Below, in pieces: positions 44,570 through 54,974 of a stretch of 64,000 nt of DNA. Source of the DNA: Colwellia hornerae. GTDB taxonomy: Bacteria; Pseudomonadota; Gammaproteobacteria; Enterobacterales; Alteromonadaceae. The DNA lies in contig NZ_VOLR01000017.1 of assembly GCF_007954355.1 (NCBI RefSeq), forward strand, positions 40,652 to 104,651, read 5' to 3'. The position numbers and the translations under genes are program-made. Every line of letters begins with the position of its first letter. Position 1 is the first letter of the stretch. A model generated the notes under the pieces. The model ran no database searches. It saw only the letters and a program-made list of their open reading frames with translations, and was not told the origin of the DNA.

Positions 44570-44690
44570 AGCCATGTTCCTCCAAAGAACTTTGTTCCAA
44601 GTAGCTGATGTTATTTTTAACTTAACAACTACTCAGATTAATAAAATATTTTGATGTTTGTTATAAACGTTATTATAAGTAATTTAAACG

Positions 44691-46601
44691 CTAACTACGA
44701 GAGTTAACTTCTTCACTTAGTTTAGAAATAAAGTCATCAACAGACATTTTGCCTAAATCTTCACCACTTCGCGTTCGGATGGCGATTTCGCCTGCTTCCA
44801 TTTCTTTGTCACCAACAACTAACAAATATGGAACACGCTTCAAAGTGTGCTCGCGGATTTTAAAGCCTATCTTCTCATTTCTCAAGTCTAGTTTTACTCT
44901 AAATCCACTTTCTTTTAGTTTTTTAACAACTTTTTCACAATATTGACCCTGTTTGTCGGTAATATTCATCACAGTTGCATGAATTGGCGATAACCAGGTC
45001 GGAAATTTCCCGGTGAACTCTTCAATCAAAATGCCAATAAAACGCTCAAGTGAACCTAAAATAGCGCGATGAATCATCACAGGGATGTATTTTTCGTTGT
45101 CTTCACCAATATAAGTTGCGCCTAAACGCTCTGGCAAAGCAAAATCGAGTTGCACTGTACCACATTGCCAAGCACGACCTAAACAATCCATTAAGGTAAA
45201 TTCAATCTTAGGACCATAAAATGCTCCTTCACCGGGTAAATATTCAAATTTGATGTTACTGTCGGTTAATGCTTGTGCAAGGCCGGCTTCAGCTTTGTCC
45301 CAAATTTCATCACTACCGATGCGATTTTCAGGACGCGTTGATAATTTAACAACAACATCTTCAAAACCAAATGAACCATAGACATCATAAACCATCTCGA
45401 TACATTTTTTCACTTCGGCTTGAACTTGCGACTCCATACAGAAAATATGAGCATCATCTTGAGTAAAGCCACGAACGCGCATTAAGCCATGTAGTGAACC
45501 TGATGGTTCATTACGATGACAACAGCCAAACTCAGCAATACGTAAAGGTAAATCGCGGTACGATTTCAAACCTTGGTTGAATATCTGTACATGACCTGGG
45601 CAATTCATTGGTTTTATCGCGTATTCACGCTTTTCAGACTCAGTGGTGAACATACCGTCGGCATATTTGTCCCAGTGACCTGATTTTTCCCAAAGGCTTC
45701 TGTCCATCATCATTGGCGCTTTAACTTCGTCGTAATCATATTCGTGTAATTTTTCACGAATAAACTTTTCTAACTCAGTGTAAATTGTCCAACCATCGTT
45801 ATGCCAAAACACCATACCTGGTGCTTCTTCTTGCCAATGGAATAAATCTAATGTTTTACCAATTTTACGGTGATCGCGCTTTTCAGCTTCCGCTAAACGA
45901 ACGATATATGCTTTAAGTTGCTTTTTATCAGCCCATGCTGTGCCATATATACGTTGCAACATTTTGTTGTCTGAATTACCGCGCCAATAAGCACCGGCAA
46001 CTTTCATTAATTTAAAATGATGACAATGACGCATGCTAGGTACATGAGGACCTCGACACATATCAATGTATTCTTGATGATGATATAAAGCAGGCGTATC
46101 TGTTTTCTCGATGTTTTCATCAAGAATTTGTAATTTATAAGTTTCACCACGCTCGGTAAACGCATCGTAAGCGTCTTGCCATGAACCTGTTTTCTTAACA
46201 ACTTCATAACCGGTACGTGCTAATTCAGTCATATGCTTTTCAAGCTTAACTAAATCGTCTTCAGAAATTGACTCTTCAAGGTCAATATCATAATAAAAGC
46301 CATTATCAATCGTTGGACCAATCGCCATTTTAACATTTGGGTATAACTGCTTGATAGCATGCCCTAATAAATGCGCACAAGAATGACGAATGATTTCAAG
46401 AGCTTCACTGTCTTTATTGGTGATAAGTTGTAAAGTGGCATCTTGGGTAATTAATTCACAAGCATCAACAAGGTTTCCGTCGATACGACCGGCAATAGTT
46501 GCTTTAGCAAGACCAGGCCCTATATCTAAGGCGACATCCATTACCGATACTGCATTGTCAAATGAACGTTGTGAGCCGTCAGGGAGAGTGATAATTGGCA
46601 T
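44691..46601 (-). CDS. thrS: threonine-tRNA ligase
   Basis: A class II synthetase of 636 residues. In order: a TGS domain (1-60), an editing domain with [10 protein letters not shown] and the cluster of His/Cys (about 70-225), the catalytic core with [12 protein letters not shown], the motif 2 segment [28 protein letters not shown] and motif 3 [18 protein letters not shown], and the anticodon domain at the end. It starts the thrS-infC-rpmI-rplT operon. Confidence 0.97.
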   Translation of the reverse strand: MPIITLPDGSQRSFDNAVSVMDVALDIGPGLAKATIAGRIDGNLVDACELITQDATLQLITNKDSEALEIIRHSCAHLLGHAIKQLYPNVKMAIGPTIDNGFYYDIDLEESISEDDLVKLEKHMTELARTGYEVVKKTGSWQDAYDAFTERGETYKLQILDENIEKTDTPALYHHQEYIDMCRGPHVPSMRHCHHFKLMKVAGAYWRGNSDNKMLQRIYGTAWADKKQLKAYIVRLAEAEKRDHRKIGKTLDLFHWQEEAPGMVFWHNDGWTIYTELEKFIREKLHEYDYDEVKAPMMMDRSLWEKSGHWDKYADGMFTTESEKREYAIKPMNCPGHVQIFNQGLKSYRDLPLRIAEFGCCHRNEPSGSLHGLMRVRGFTQDDAHIFCMESQVQAEVKKCIEMVYDVYGSFGFEDVVVKLSTRPENRIGSDEIWDKAEAGLAQALTDSNIKFEYLPGEGAFYGPKIEFTLMDCLGRAWQCGTVQLDFALPERLGATYIGEDNEKYIPVMIHRAILGSLERFIGILIEEFTGKFPTWLSPIHATVMNITDKQGQYCEKVVKKLKESGFRVKLDLRNEKIGFKIREHTLKRVPYLLVVGDKEMEAGEIAIRTRSGEDLGKMSVDDFISKLSEEVNSRS

Positions 46602-46746
46602 TCTTTAAAACCTTTATAATTCAATCTATTAATAAAAAAATGGTGCAATTTATTGGTATGAAAATACCGTTTACTTGGTATGCGAGAACAAGTATACAAA
46701 GATACTTATTGTCATTTACGAATGCACTCTCAAAATTAAGCTCAGG

Positions 46747-46755
46747 ATTATAGCA
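46747..46755 (-). promoter_or_regulatory. extended -10 promoter upstream of thrS
   Basis: The minus strand reads TGCTATAAT, a perfect TGnTATAAT extended -10 hexamer, about 145 bp upstream of the thrS ATG. No good -35 is seen. The rest of the 46602-47406 spacer holds no convincing gene, and I found no other recognisable signal in it. Confidence 0.5.
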
Positions 46756-47406
46756 AATGAAACCAGTATATGCATGTACTATAATGTCTTTAAATGAACT
46801 TACGAAAGAAGTACTTAGCCGTTATCACACAAGCATCAGCATTAACATCACCAGAAAACAGAGTCACCCAAATGCCAAACTAAAGCCCAAAACTATCCCA
46901 AGCATGAGAAATAGTAACTCATTACCCAGCAACCATTAAAAAATCAGCTCCAAAAAATTGAGCTCTGCAAGATAAGGTATACAAACGTCACTATTATCAA
47001 AAAATCATCGTAAAAATTAAGGTAAAGGTTCTTAGCTTTTACTTTTAATTACTTGCGATACTAATAAAAACCTTACCCCCTTGAAAAGCTAATATTGATA
47101 GCCTATTTAACCTATACCGATCGCAGATGGGTAGGGAATAATAATGAAAGACAAAATTCAGTTTAATTCATCATCAACCTAGTGATGCGTACCTTGAAGG
47201 TTAGTCGAGAACAACAGCAATTAGCCCCCGTAAAACATCAAAAACACTCACAACACTTAAAAACATAACAATTAAAGTAAACATTTCGCCTATAATTTTG
47301 ACAAAATTATGATATATGCCATATTAAAATTAGATATATCAACAAACTTTTCGGTTATCGCCTTTTAAGGGCCAACAAATTTTTCGAATAATCACGTAGG
47401 ACTCGT

Positions 47407-48363
47407 ATGATAAAAAGAACATCAACCGAAATAGTATTATTATCAATAAGCGGGTTAACTACATTAATTATATTCCCTTTCGCCGTTATTCGTTGGCATA
47501 GTAACGACACAACCATCGCCATTATTGATGCAGTGATATCATTAACATTAGCGATATTTTTTGTCTTTGTTTTCAAAACCCGAAGAGTTGATGTTGCAAA
47601 ATATTTACTCGCTATTTTTCTAGCGGTTGCTGCCACTGCCAGCATTGTAGTAAAAGGACAAACGCAGATCTATTGGTTATACCCTGTCTTCATTGGTATT
47701 TATTATTTGATCCCACCCAAAGTGGCAACCGGACTCTGCCTAATAATAATTACTACCGTATTATTTGTAACGCCAATCCAATCCGATATAATCAACACCC
47801 TAACAATAATATTCACCACCACGCTAACATCTGTCCTGGCATTTATCATTTTTCGTTCACACGAGAAAAAATTAGTAGACTCTGAAAAATTAGCCACGAT
47901 TGACCCGTTAACATCGACCGGTAACAGACGGGCTCTAGACTTTAAATTATCAGAGCTGGTCGCAAGCCAGCACAGAGGAGCTTATCCGATGTGCTTGATA
48001 CTGATTGATTTAGATGACTTTAAGCATATTAATGATGATTACGGTCACTCTATTGGTGACAAAATTCTTGTCACTACTTGTAATTTAATAAGAGATCACA
48101 CCCGTATACTAGATTCATTATATAGGTACGGTGGAGATGAGTTTATAATCATGCCATTAAACATGGATTTAAATTCAGCAAAACGCCTTGCAGAGAATAT
48201 ACGCAGCATTATAGAACGATATAAATTTATATCAGATATCAAATTAACATTATCAATAGGCGTTGCTGAACATAAACCTGATGATACCCCCGAAGGATGG
48301 ATAAGGCGCGCGGACACCCTTTTATATAAAGCAAAAAATAACGGAAGGAATAAAGTTTTTTAA
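47407..48363 (+). CDS. membrane-bound diguanylate cyclase
   Basis: A 318-residue protein with about five to six membrane helices in residues 8-155 and a C-terminal GGDEF domain (about 165-318). The active site is intact (YRYGGDEFIIM), and five residues upstream an RxxD inhibitory site is present (RILD). IDPLTSTGNRRAL and LILIDLDDFKHINDDYGHSIGDKIL are canonical. It should make c-di-GMP with product inhibition. The membrane part is not a recognised sensor domain. No operon partner. Confidence 0.9.
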   Translation: MIKRTSTEIVLLSISGLTTLIIFPFAVIRWHSNDTTIAIIDAVISLTLAIFFVFVFKTRRVDVAKYLLAIFLAVAATASIVVKGQTQIYWLYPVFIGIYYLIPPKVATGLCLIIITTVLFVTPIQSDIINTLTIIFTTTLTSVLAFIIFRSHEKKLVDSEKLATIDPLTSTGNRRALDFKLSELVASQHRGAYPMCLILIDLDDFKHINDDYGHSIGDKILVTTCNLIRDHTRILDSLYRYGGDEFIIMPLNMDLNSAKRLAENIRSIIERYKFISDIKLTLSIGVAEHKPDDTPEGWIRRADTLLYKAKNNGRNKVF

Positions 48364-48382
48364 TCGCTGCGGGAATTAGTGC

Positions 48383-48418
48383 TTGCAAATAAAGGGAGAT
48401 TTCACCCTTTATTTGCAA
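48383..48418. terminator. bidirectional hairpin between convergent genes
   Basis: TTGCAAATAAAGGG (48383-48396) and CCCTTTATTTGCAA (48405-48418) form a perfect 14-bp stem with an 8-nt loop. Neither side has a clean T run, so efficiency is uncertain. Confidence 0.65.
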
Positions 48419-48430
48419 TATAAAACAGAC

Positions 48431-50074
48431 TTATCTTTTAGCCATCATTGCCAGCGCCATCGCTTCTGCGACTTTAATGCCATCAATACCCGCAGATAAT
48501 ATACCACCGGCATAACCCGCACCTTCACCAGCAGGATATAGACCTTCGACATTAATACTTTGCAGTGTTTCTCTATCACGGGTAATTTGAATGGTTGATG
48601 AAGTTCTTGTTTCAACAGCTGTTAATGTCGCATCATTCATTGAAAAGCCTTTAATCTTACGTTCAAAGGCAGGTAAAGCCTCACGAATAGCGGCAATGGC
48701 ATAATCAGGTAAGGTTTCACTTAAGTCGCAATATTTAACCCCTGGCTTGTAGGAAGGGCTAACTTCGCCATGCTCACCGCTTTTACGGCCAGCAAGAAAG
48801 TCACCGACCAACTGCACTGGCGCATCGTAATTTTCTCCGCCAAGTTTAAAGGCTGTTTCTTCTAAACGGCGTTGAAATTCAATACCGGATAATACATCTG
48901 AAGGATCATCTTTATTGGCAAAATCGCTAGGCTCAATGCCAACAACAATTGCACTATTGGCATTACGCTCGTGGCGCGAATATTGGCTCATACCATTGGT
49001 TACTAGTCGCCCTTCTTCTGATGCTGCGGCAACCACAGTTCCGCCAGGACACATACAAAAGCTATAGACACTGCGACCATTATTACAATGATGTACTAAT
49101 TTATAATCCGCTGCGCCTAATATTTCGTTACCGGCATTGTTACCAAAGCGTGCATCATCAATAACTGATTGTTCATGCTCGATGCGAAAGCCCACTGAAA
49201 AAGGCTTAGCCTTTACCGAGACTTTATTCTTAACAAGCATCTCAAAGGTATCACGTGCACTATGACCTACCGCTAAAGCAACATAATTGGTATCAATACG
49301 TTCGCCACTGGCCAGTGTTAAGCCGTTAATACGTTTGTGTCCATCAGCACCTTGCTCTTCTTCAAAATGAAATTCGTCAACGCGTTGCTCAAAACGAACT
49401 TCACCGCCGAGAGCTATAATCTTAGCGCGCATTTGCTCAATCATAGTAACGAGTTTAAAGGTACCGATATGCGGTTTACTGACAAATAAAATTTCTTCAG
49501 GCGCACCTGCGTCAACAAATTCATGCAGCACTTTACGACTATAATGTTTCTTGTCTTTCACTTGGCTATAAAGTTTTCCATCAGAAAAAGTACCTGCACC
49601 ACCCTCACCAAATTGCACATTAGATTCAGTATTGAGTATTTTTTTGCGCCAAAAGCCAAAGGTATCTTTGGTGCGTTGACGTACTTCTTTACCGCGCTCT
49701 AAAATAATTGGCTTAAATCCCATTTGAGCAAGAACTAATCCGATAAATAAGCCACATGGACCAAAGCCAATAACAACCGGTCGTTGTGATAAGACTTCTG
49801 GTGCATGAGCTACAAAATTGTAGCTCATGTCAGGGCTTACTTTTACTTGGCTGTCTTTAGCAAACCTTTCAAGTAATTCATCATTAAGGCGAGTGTTTAC
49901 ATCAAGCGTATAAATCAACACTATTTTTGCTTTTTTACGTGCGTCATATCCGCGTTTATGAACCGTAAAATCAATGAGCTGGTCGTCAGAAATTGATAAT
50001 GTATCAAGAATAGCCAGTTTTATATCAGCTTCTTCGTGATCAAGCGGCAGTTGGATATTTGTTAAACGCAACAT
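48431..50074 (-). CDS. FAD-dependent oxidoreductase (COG2509 type)
   Basis: A 547-residue flavoprotein of unknown substrate. An N-terminal lobe of about 90 residues precedes the FAD motif PVVIGFGPCGLFIGLVLAQMG. FGEGGAGTFSDGKLYS and YPAGEGAGYAGGILSAGIDG are typical of this uncharacterised dehydrogenase group. The start at 50074 is preferred over a TTG at 50089. It is divergent from the ferredoxin gene, which may be an electron partner; that is speculation. Confidence 0.8.
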   Translation of the reverse strand: MLRLTNIQLPLDHEEADIKLAILDTLSISDDQLIDFTVHKRGYDARKKAKIVLIYTLDVNTRLNDELLERFAKDSQVKVSPDMSYNFVAHAPEVLSQRPVVIGFGPCGLFIGLVLAQMGFKPIILERGKEVRQRTKDTFGFWRKKILNTESNVQFGEGGAGTFSDGKLYSQVKDKKHYSRKVLHEFVDAGAPEEILFVSKPHIGTFKLVTMIEQMRAKIIALGGEVRFEQRVDEFHFEEEQGADGHKRINGLTLASGERIDTNYVALAVGHSARDTFEMLVKNKVSVKAKPFSVGFRIEHEQSVIDDARFGNNAGNEILGAADYKLVHHCNNGRSVYSFCMCPGGTVVAAASEEGRLVTNGMSQYSRHERNANSAIVVGIEPSDFANKDDPSDVLSGIEFQRRLEETAFKLGGENYDAPVQLVGDFLAGRKSGEHGEVSPSYKPGVKYCDLSETLPDYAIAAIREALPAFERKIKGFSMNDATLTAVETRTSSTIQITRDRETLQSINVEGLYPAGEGAGYAGGILSAGIDGIKVAEAMALAMMAKR

Positions 50075-50215
50075 AGTGAGCGGTTCCAAAAAGAGAAAAG
50101 GGAAATTTCCGGCATTTTACCTGAACATACTCTTCAGTTAAATCAACAATTGAAATTATTGCTAAGCTAGGTATGATCAGCTCGAAAATATTTCATCTCA
50201 TCAAAAGAGTACGTT

Positions 50216-50545
50216 ATGGCATTTGTAGTTACCGACAATTGTATAAAATGTAAATACACCGACTGTGTAGCGGTATGCCCAGTGGATGCGTTTTACGAAG
50301 GACCTAATTTTTTAGTCATCAGTCCTGAAGACTGTATTGATTGTGACTTGTGTCCGGTTGAATGCCCCGTAGGCGCGATATATCAAGAAGATGACGTTCC
50401 TGAAGATCAAAAAGAATTTATCGAACTTAATGCTGAGTTAGCTAAAGTATGGCCAAGGATCACTGAAGTAAAACCAGCCCCTAGCGACGCAGAAGAATGG
50501 GATGGCGTACCAAATAAAATAGCGCACTTAATTATTGAAAATTAA
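50216..50545 (+). CDS. fdxA: seven-iron ferredoxin
   Basis: A 109-residue ferredoxin of the FdxA type. [21 protein letters not shown] and [16 protein letters not shown] provide ligands for one 3Fe-4S and one 4Fe-4S cluster, and the extended acidic C-terminus is normal for the family. AAAGAG precedes the ATG. Its redox partner is not known. Confidence 0.9.
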   Translation: MAFVVTDNCIKCKYTDCVAVCPVDAFYEGPNFLVISPEDCIDCDLCPVECPVGAIYQEDDVPEDQKEFIELNAELAKVWPRITEVKPAPSDAEEWDGVPNKIAHLIIEN

Positions 50546-50625
50546 AATCAGCTCAGCAAAATAAACACATTGCTCAATTATTAACTATACTGCTATCAAA
50601 AGGGTCAATGAATAATTGGTGCATT

Positions 50626-51492
50626 ATGTGGCAATCTATTGAGCAAGCAATAAAAACTGAAACGGGTGAGCGATTCACTATTGAAAAGAAACGCCTTATT
50701 TCAACCAGTGAAAGTAATTTAGCTTACCAACTAAGCGACCAAAAACATAATTACTTTATTAAAATTAAAGATAAAAATCACTTCAACCATTTTGAATCAG
50801 AAGCTTACGCCCTAAATCAAATACGTGCTCTAAAACAAATCACCTGCCCCGAAGTCATAGCATTAGGAAGCACCCTTGATAAAAGCTTTATTGTGCTTGA
50901 TTACATTCCATTTTCACACGCTAGCGAAAAACATTGGTATAATTTAGGTGCACAACTCGCCTTGATGCATAAGGGTTCTTCACATGGACAATTTGGTTGG
51001 CAACACGACAATTATATTGGCGACACTTTACAGCCGAACAACTGGCGCAGTAATTGGAAAACCTTCTTCGCAGAGCAACGAGTTGCTTGGCAATTACAAT
51101 TACTGAGCGAAAAATCAATAACACTCGGTAACATTGACCATATTACTAATATTTGCCACGACGCATTAAATCATCACGAGGTTAAACCTTGTCTAGTTCA
51201 TGGTGACTTATGGATGGGTAACTTAGGTTTCACAGACTCTTCATCGGTCATTTATGATCCCGCTTGCTATTATGGTGACCGAGAAGTCGATATTGCAATG
51301 ACCGAACTCTTTGGCCAACTACCTTATGATTTTTATCAAGGCTATCAGGATGTTTTCCCCCTTGATGAAGGTTATGAGCAACGTAAGCTTATTTATAATT
51401 TTTATCACATTCTTAACCATGCAAATTTGTTTGGTGGTATCTATATTGATCAATCGAGAGCTTTGTTATCTCGAATTTTATCATTGCATTAA
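50626..51492 (+). CDS. fructosamine kinase family protein (YniA-like)
   Basis: A 288-residue protein with a protein-kinase-like fold. The catalytic loop CLVHGDLWMGNLGF and the metal motif IYDPACYYGDREVDIAM are intact, and FFAEQRVAWQLQLLSEK matches E. coli YniA. Members phosphorylate ketosamines (or ribulosamines) so that glycation is reversed. The MWQ start at 50626 matches YniA; an ATG at 50608 is too close to its ribosome site. Confidence 0.88.
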   Translation: MWQSIEQAIKTETGERFTIEKKRLISTSESNLAYQLSDQKHNYFIKIKDKNHFNHFESEAYALNQIRALKQITCPEVIALGSTLDKSFIVLDYIPFSHASEKHWYNLGAQLALMHKGSSHGQFGWQHDNYIGDTLQPNNWRSNWKTFFAEQRVAWQLQLLSEKSITLGNIDHITNICHDALNHHEVKPCLVHGDLWMGNLGFTDSSSVIYDPACYYGDREVDIAMTELFGQLPYDFYQGYQDVFPLDEGYEQRKLIYNFYHILNHANLFGGIYIDQSRALLSRILSLH

Positions 51493-51620
51493 TTTTAAAG
51501 TAAAATTGATTGTGGACAATAAGTTGAATAGTTTAGCCAACTTTATTGTTCATTTAGTTAGCGATTTTTATAAATATGAACATACTTACTCATCAGTAAC
51601 CAAAGAATCTAGGAGGCAAA

Positions 51621-51842
51621 ATGTCCCAGGAATCAAGCTTACAAGCGACAAAAGATAAACGTATTAGCTGCCCCCACTGTGGCCATCACTTACATTTAAC
51701 TTTAGATACGTCAGCTGGCGATCAAGATTATTACGAAGAATGCCCTTCTTGTTGTCGAGATATTCATTTAAATATGCATATTGATGAATACCGCCAAAAA
51801 ATTCAATTAGCGATTGATAGCGATGACGAACAAGTTTTTTAG
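51621..51842 (+). CDS. CPXCG-motif small zinc protein
   Basis: A 73-residue protein with two CxxC pairs (CPHCGHH and CPSCCRD), expected to bind one zinc. It belongs to the CPXCG cysteine-rich family of unknown function. AGGAGG lies 5 bp before the ATG, one of the best ribosome sites in the window. Confidence 0.85.
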   Translation: MSQESSLQATKDKRISCPHCGHHLHLTLDTSAGDQDYYEECPSCCRDIHLNMHIDEYRQKIQLAIDSDDEQVF

Positions 51843-51991
51843 AAATAATTACTCAAATTTTCGCTATCCCATTCTTTTTTATAAAGGGTAAATTCAATAG
51901 AGAAACATTGCACAACTGCTTTAAACCTATATCATTCTTACCTTGATCATTTTTCCTCTTAAAATGATGGTTTTATAAGTACTTTTCCCTA

Positions 51992-53353
51992 ATGAATATG
52001 ACTGATTTTAGAAAAAACACCAGAAGCCTAATGAAATTGGCTTATCCTATTTTGATCGCTCAACTTGTGCAAACCCTAATGGGGTTTGCAGACACGGTGA
52101 TGGCTGGTCGAGTAAGTGCTACCGATATGGCTGCAGTAGCCGTTGCCAGTAGTGTTTGGCTGCCCTTAATATTAACTATCTATGGTTTAGTCATGGCACT
52201 TGCTGCCATAGTATCGCAACTTGCTGGAGCAAAAAAATTCCATTACGTTGCCAAAGCGACCTATCAAACCGCATGGATAGCATTAACCTTAGGTTTGTTG
52301 TTGATCGTTTTATATTATGCGATCACCCCCTTAGTCATTGAGCAAATCCCGCTAGAGAGCCATTTAAAACAATTACTTTTTGATTACTTAGGCTATATCG
52401 TTTGGGGTGGTCCAGGTTTTTGTTTATATCTTGTCTTAAGAAACTACTCTGAAGGTTTATCGCATACCAAACCAACAATGATCATCAGTATCATTGGCTT
52501 GTTAATTAATATTCCGGCTAATTATATTTTTATCTACGGCGAGTTTGGCATGCCCGCACTAGGTGGTGCTGGTTGTGGTATCGCTACAGCCATTGTTTAT
52601 TGGGTTATGTTTGTCTCGATGTTTATTTATTGTTATGTATCAAAAAAATTAAAACATGCCTCATTATTCGAACGTTTTTACTGGCCAAACTGGCTAGAAA
52701 TCAAAGAAATACTGACGATCGGTTTTCCTATCGCAATGTCATTACTGTTTGAGGTGAGCTTATTTGCCGCAGTCGCAATTATTCTCGTGCCCTTTGGCGC
52801 AGAGGTGGTGGCTAGTCATCAAATAGCCATCAACTTCTCTGGCTTAGTTTTTATGGTGCCATTAAGTTTAGCCATGGCCGTGACTATACAAGTAGGTTAT
52901 GCCGTTGGTAACAATGATTTAGCTAAAGCGAAAGAAATATGCAATTATTCACTGATATTGTCACTTGTTATTGCTGTTGGTACCGCACTATTAACGATTG
53001 CCTTACGCTACCCCATCGCAGAGATTTATACCCTAGATAGAAAAGTGATTGAGTTAGCCGCTAGCTTAATGTTTTTAGCCTCTTTATTTCAGTTTTCCGA
53101 TGCAATACAAGTTATTTCTGCTGGCGCATTGCGAGGCTATAAAGATACACAGTCAATTTTATACATTACTTTCTTTTCATATTGGGTCATCGGCTTAAGT
53201 TTAGGGCTTATTTTAGGGTTAACCAACTGGATAATTGACCCAATTGGTCCTTATGGTTTTTGGATAGGTATTATTTTTGGTTTAACTACTGCAGCAATAT
53301 TATTAGCTTGGCGACTCAGTATCATTCAAAAAAGAGTCGAACTGGCGCATTAA
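51992..53353 (+). CDS. MATE-family efflux transporter (NorM-like)
   Basis: A 453-residue inner-membrane protein with 12 expected helices in two MatE repeats. FADTVMAGRVSATDMAAVAVASSVW and SHQIAINFSGLVFMVPLSLAMAVTIQVG are the equivalent positions of the repeats. It probably exports cationic drugs in exchange for Na+ or H+; the substrate is unknown. It is the last chromosomal gene before the tRNA and the integrated element. Confidence 0.88.
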   Translation: MNMTDFRKNTRSLMKLAYPILIAQLVQTLMGFADTVMAGRVSATDMAAVAVASSVWLPLILTIYGLVMALAAIVSQLAGAKKFHYVAKATYQTAWIALTLGLLLIVLYYAITPLVIEQIPLESHLKQLLFDYLGYIVWGGPGFCLYLVLRNYSEGLSHTKPTMIISIIGLLINIPANYIFIYGEFGMPALGGAGCGIATAIVYWVMFVSMFIYCYVSKKLKHASLFERFYWPNWLEIKEILTIGFPIAMSLLFEVSLFAAVAIILVPFGAEVVASHQIAINFSGLVFMVPLSLAMAVTIQVGYAVGNNDLAKAKEICNYSLILSLVIAVGTALLTIALRYPIAEIYTLDRKVIELAASLMFLASLFQFSDAIQVISAGALRGYKDTQSILYITFFSYWVIGLSLGLILGLTNWIIDPIGPYGFWIGIIFGLTTAAILLAWRLSIIQKRVELAH

Positions 53354-53455
53354 TAAGCAAACAGTTAATTATTTAAAATGAAATGCATAAAACTACTTGC
53401 AACTCAGATTTCATATCGATAATATGACGCTCGTTGGTTAAAGCAACTAACAATT

Positions 53456-53532
53456 GCTCGCTTAGCTCAGTTGGTTAGAGTACTTGCATGACATGCAAGG
53501 TGTCACTGGTTCGAGTCCAGTAGCGAGCACCA
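53456..53532 (+). tRNA. tRNA-Val (anticodon GAC)
   Basis: A complete 77-nt tRNA with encoded CCA. Acceptor GCTCGCT (53456-53462) pairs with AGCGAGC (53522-53528). The D arm begins TAGCTCAGTTGG, the anticodon loop is ATGACAT within a CTTGC/GCAAG stem (anticodon GAC, valine), and the T arm carries GGTTCGAGTCC. Its 3' end is repeated at 60852, marking it as the attachment site of the neighbouring element. Confidence 0.95.
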
Positions 53533-53534
53533 AA
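53511..53534 (+). other. attL (tRNA-Val 3' end)
   Basis: TCGAGTCCAGTAGCGAGCAC followed by CAAA. It covers half of the T arm, the acceptor 3' strand and the CCA end. The same sequence lacking one A recurs at 60852. Confidence 0.88.
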
Positions 53535-53559
53535 TTAGGGTTCATTAAGAACCATTAAA

Positions 53560-53600
53560 GACCCGCAAGACCATAGTTAATATGGGCTTGCGGGTTTTTT
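53560..53600 (+). terminator. terminator between tRNA-Val and the integrase
   Basis: CCCGCAAG (53562-53569) pairs with CTTGCGGG, with a second inner stem CCATA/TATGG, followed by a T run. It lies inside the element, just after attL, and would stop tRNA transcripts from entering the integrase gene. Confidence 0.88.
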
Positions 53601-53644
53601 ATTGCCTGTAACGTCCATTTTGGTCTAGTGACATCCAGTAAAAA

Positions 53645-53695
53645 AAGCGGTATCGTAAGCGGTACTGGTTTCAATTACATAATCTGGTACCGCTT
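53645..53695 (+). promoter_or_regulatory. AAGCGGTA repeats upstream of the integrase
   Basis: AAGCGGTA occurs at 53645-53652 and 53657-53664 in direct orientation, 12 bp apart. It recurs inverted (TACCGCTT) at 53688-53695, two bases before the integrase ATG. These could be integrase arm sites or an operator that shuts off the integrase. Confidence 0.5.
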
Positions 53696-53696
53696 T

Positions 53697-54974
53697 ATGG
53701 CTAAAGTAACACCTCTCTCTAGTACTGCTGTTAAACAAGCTTTATCCAATTCTAAAGTAAAAGAATCTCATGCTAATGGGAAAGTTCATAAATTACGTGA
53801 TGGTGATGGATTACATCTAAGAATTAGACCCAATGGCTCAATGTCGTGGGTATTAGACTATGTACAACCTTTTGCAAAAAAAAGAATAAGTATCAGTTTT
53901 GGTACTTACCCCGAGGTATCTTTAGCCCAAGCAAGAAAAAAACGTACCGAGGCTAAAGAGCTAATAGCGCAAGATATAGACCCCAAAGAACATCGAGATG
54001 ATAAACATCGTGAACAAACACTTGCTGCCAAGCATACGTTAAAAAGCGTGGCTACTGATTGGTTTGAAATTAAGAAAACTACCATTGCAGAAAATACAGC
54101 AACAAGTTTATGGCGTAAGTTTGAAAACCACGTATTTCCTAAATTAGGCCATCGCCCTATCGATAAGATTTTAGCGCCTGAAGCCATTGAAGCATTAAAG
54201 CCCTTAGCTGCTAAAGGTAATTTAGAAACTACAGGGAAAATCATTGGTCATTTAAACAATGTAATGAATCATGCGGTTAATACTGGGATATTACACCATA
54301 ACCCATTATCTGGTATTCGCAGTGCCTTTCAAACTCCTAAAGCTACCAATATGGCAACCATTAGACCACATGAACTTGGTAAGCTAATGAGTGATATAAG
54401 TTACGCCAGCATTAAGTTAGTCACACGTTGTCTGTTGGAATGGCAATTACATACTATGACCCGACCAAGTGAAAGTGCAAAAGCACAGTGGTCAGAAATA
54501 GACTTTGAAAATAAGCTTTGGACTATACCTGCCGAACGAATGAAAATGAGACTAGAACACAAAGTCCCATTAACCCCACAAACTATTGAAATTCTAGCCC
54601 GATTGAAACCCATTAGTGGTGATAGAGAACACTTGTTCACTTCTTACATGAATCATAATACACACTGTAATGTTGAATCTGCAAATAAAGCCTTAAGCCG
54701 TATGGGCTATAAGAATAAATTAGTGGCTCATGGTCTACGTGCTCTAGCTAGCACAACACTAAATGAACAAGGGTTTGATCCTGATGTTATTGAAGCTGCT
54801 CTTTCACATGTAGATAAGAATGAAGTTAGAAGAGCATATAACCGTGCTGAGTACCTTGAACGCAGGCGTGTGTTAATGTGTTGGTGGTCTGAACATATTG
54901 CCAATTCCTTAAATGGAAATATAGACTTTTCAGCAAGAATTAATCATTTAAAAGTAATAGGCGGTTCATCATGA
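53697..54974 (+). CDS. int: P4-type tyrosine recombinase (integrase)
   Basis: A 425-residue site-specific recombinase from the ATG at 53697 (a frame from 53628 adds 23 residues that lack family support). It has the N-terminal DUF4102-like arm-binding domain (LRDGDGLHLRIRPNGSMSWV, FGTYPEVSLAQARKK), a SAM-like core-binding domain (about 115-215) and a C-terminal catalytic domain. The catalytic set is visible: Arg in TMTRPSESAK, His-x-x-Arg in HGLRALAS, His in LSHVDKNEVR, Tyr in RRAYNRAEY. It lies 165 bp from the tRNA, the usual place for integrases of tRNA-borne islands. Confidence 0.93.
   Translation: MAKVTPLSSTAVKQALSNSKVKESHANGKVHKLRDGDGLHLRIRPNGSMSWVLDYVQPFAKKRISISFGTYPEVSLAQARKKRTEAKELIAQDIDPKEHRDDKHREQTLAAKHTLKSVATDWFEIKKTTIAENTATSLWRKFENHVFPKLGHRPIDKILAPEAIEALKPLAAKGNLETTGKIIGHLNNVMNHAVNTGILHHNPLSGIRSAFQTPKATNMATIRPHELGKLMSDISYASIKLVTRCLLEWQLHTMTRPSESAKAQWSEIDFENKLWTIPAERMKMRLEHKVPLTPQTIEILARLKPISGDREHLFTSYMNHNTHCNVESANKALSRMGYKNKLVAHGLRALASTTLNEQGFDPDVIEAALSHVDKNEVRRAYNRAEYLERRRVLMCWWSEHIANSLNGNIDFSARINHLKVIGGSS

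Noticed and set aside
46757..46939. A 60-codon plus-strand frame upstream of thrS
   Set aside because: No ribosome site, no recognisable similarity and composition like spacer DNA.
47144..47185. Short frame MKDKIQFNSSST with a ribosome site, resembling the start of some IS1595-type transposases
   Set aside because: Only 12 codons, and the likeness is too short to support a remnant.
47041..47400. A c-di-GMP riboswitch before the diguanylate cyclase
   Set aside because: The conserved GEMM core sequence and its two-helix layout are not found.
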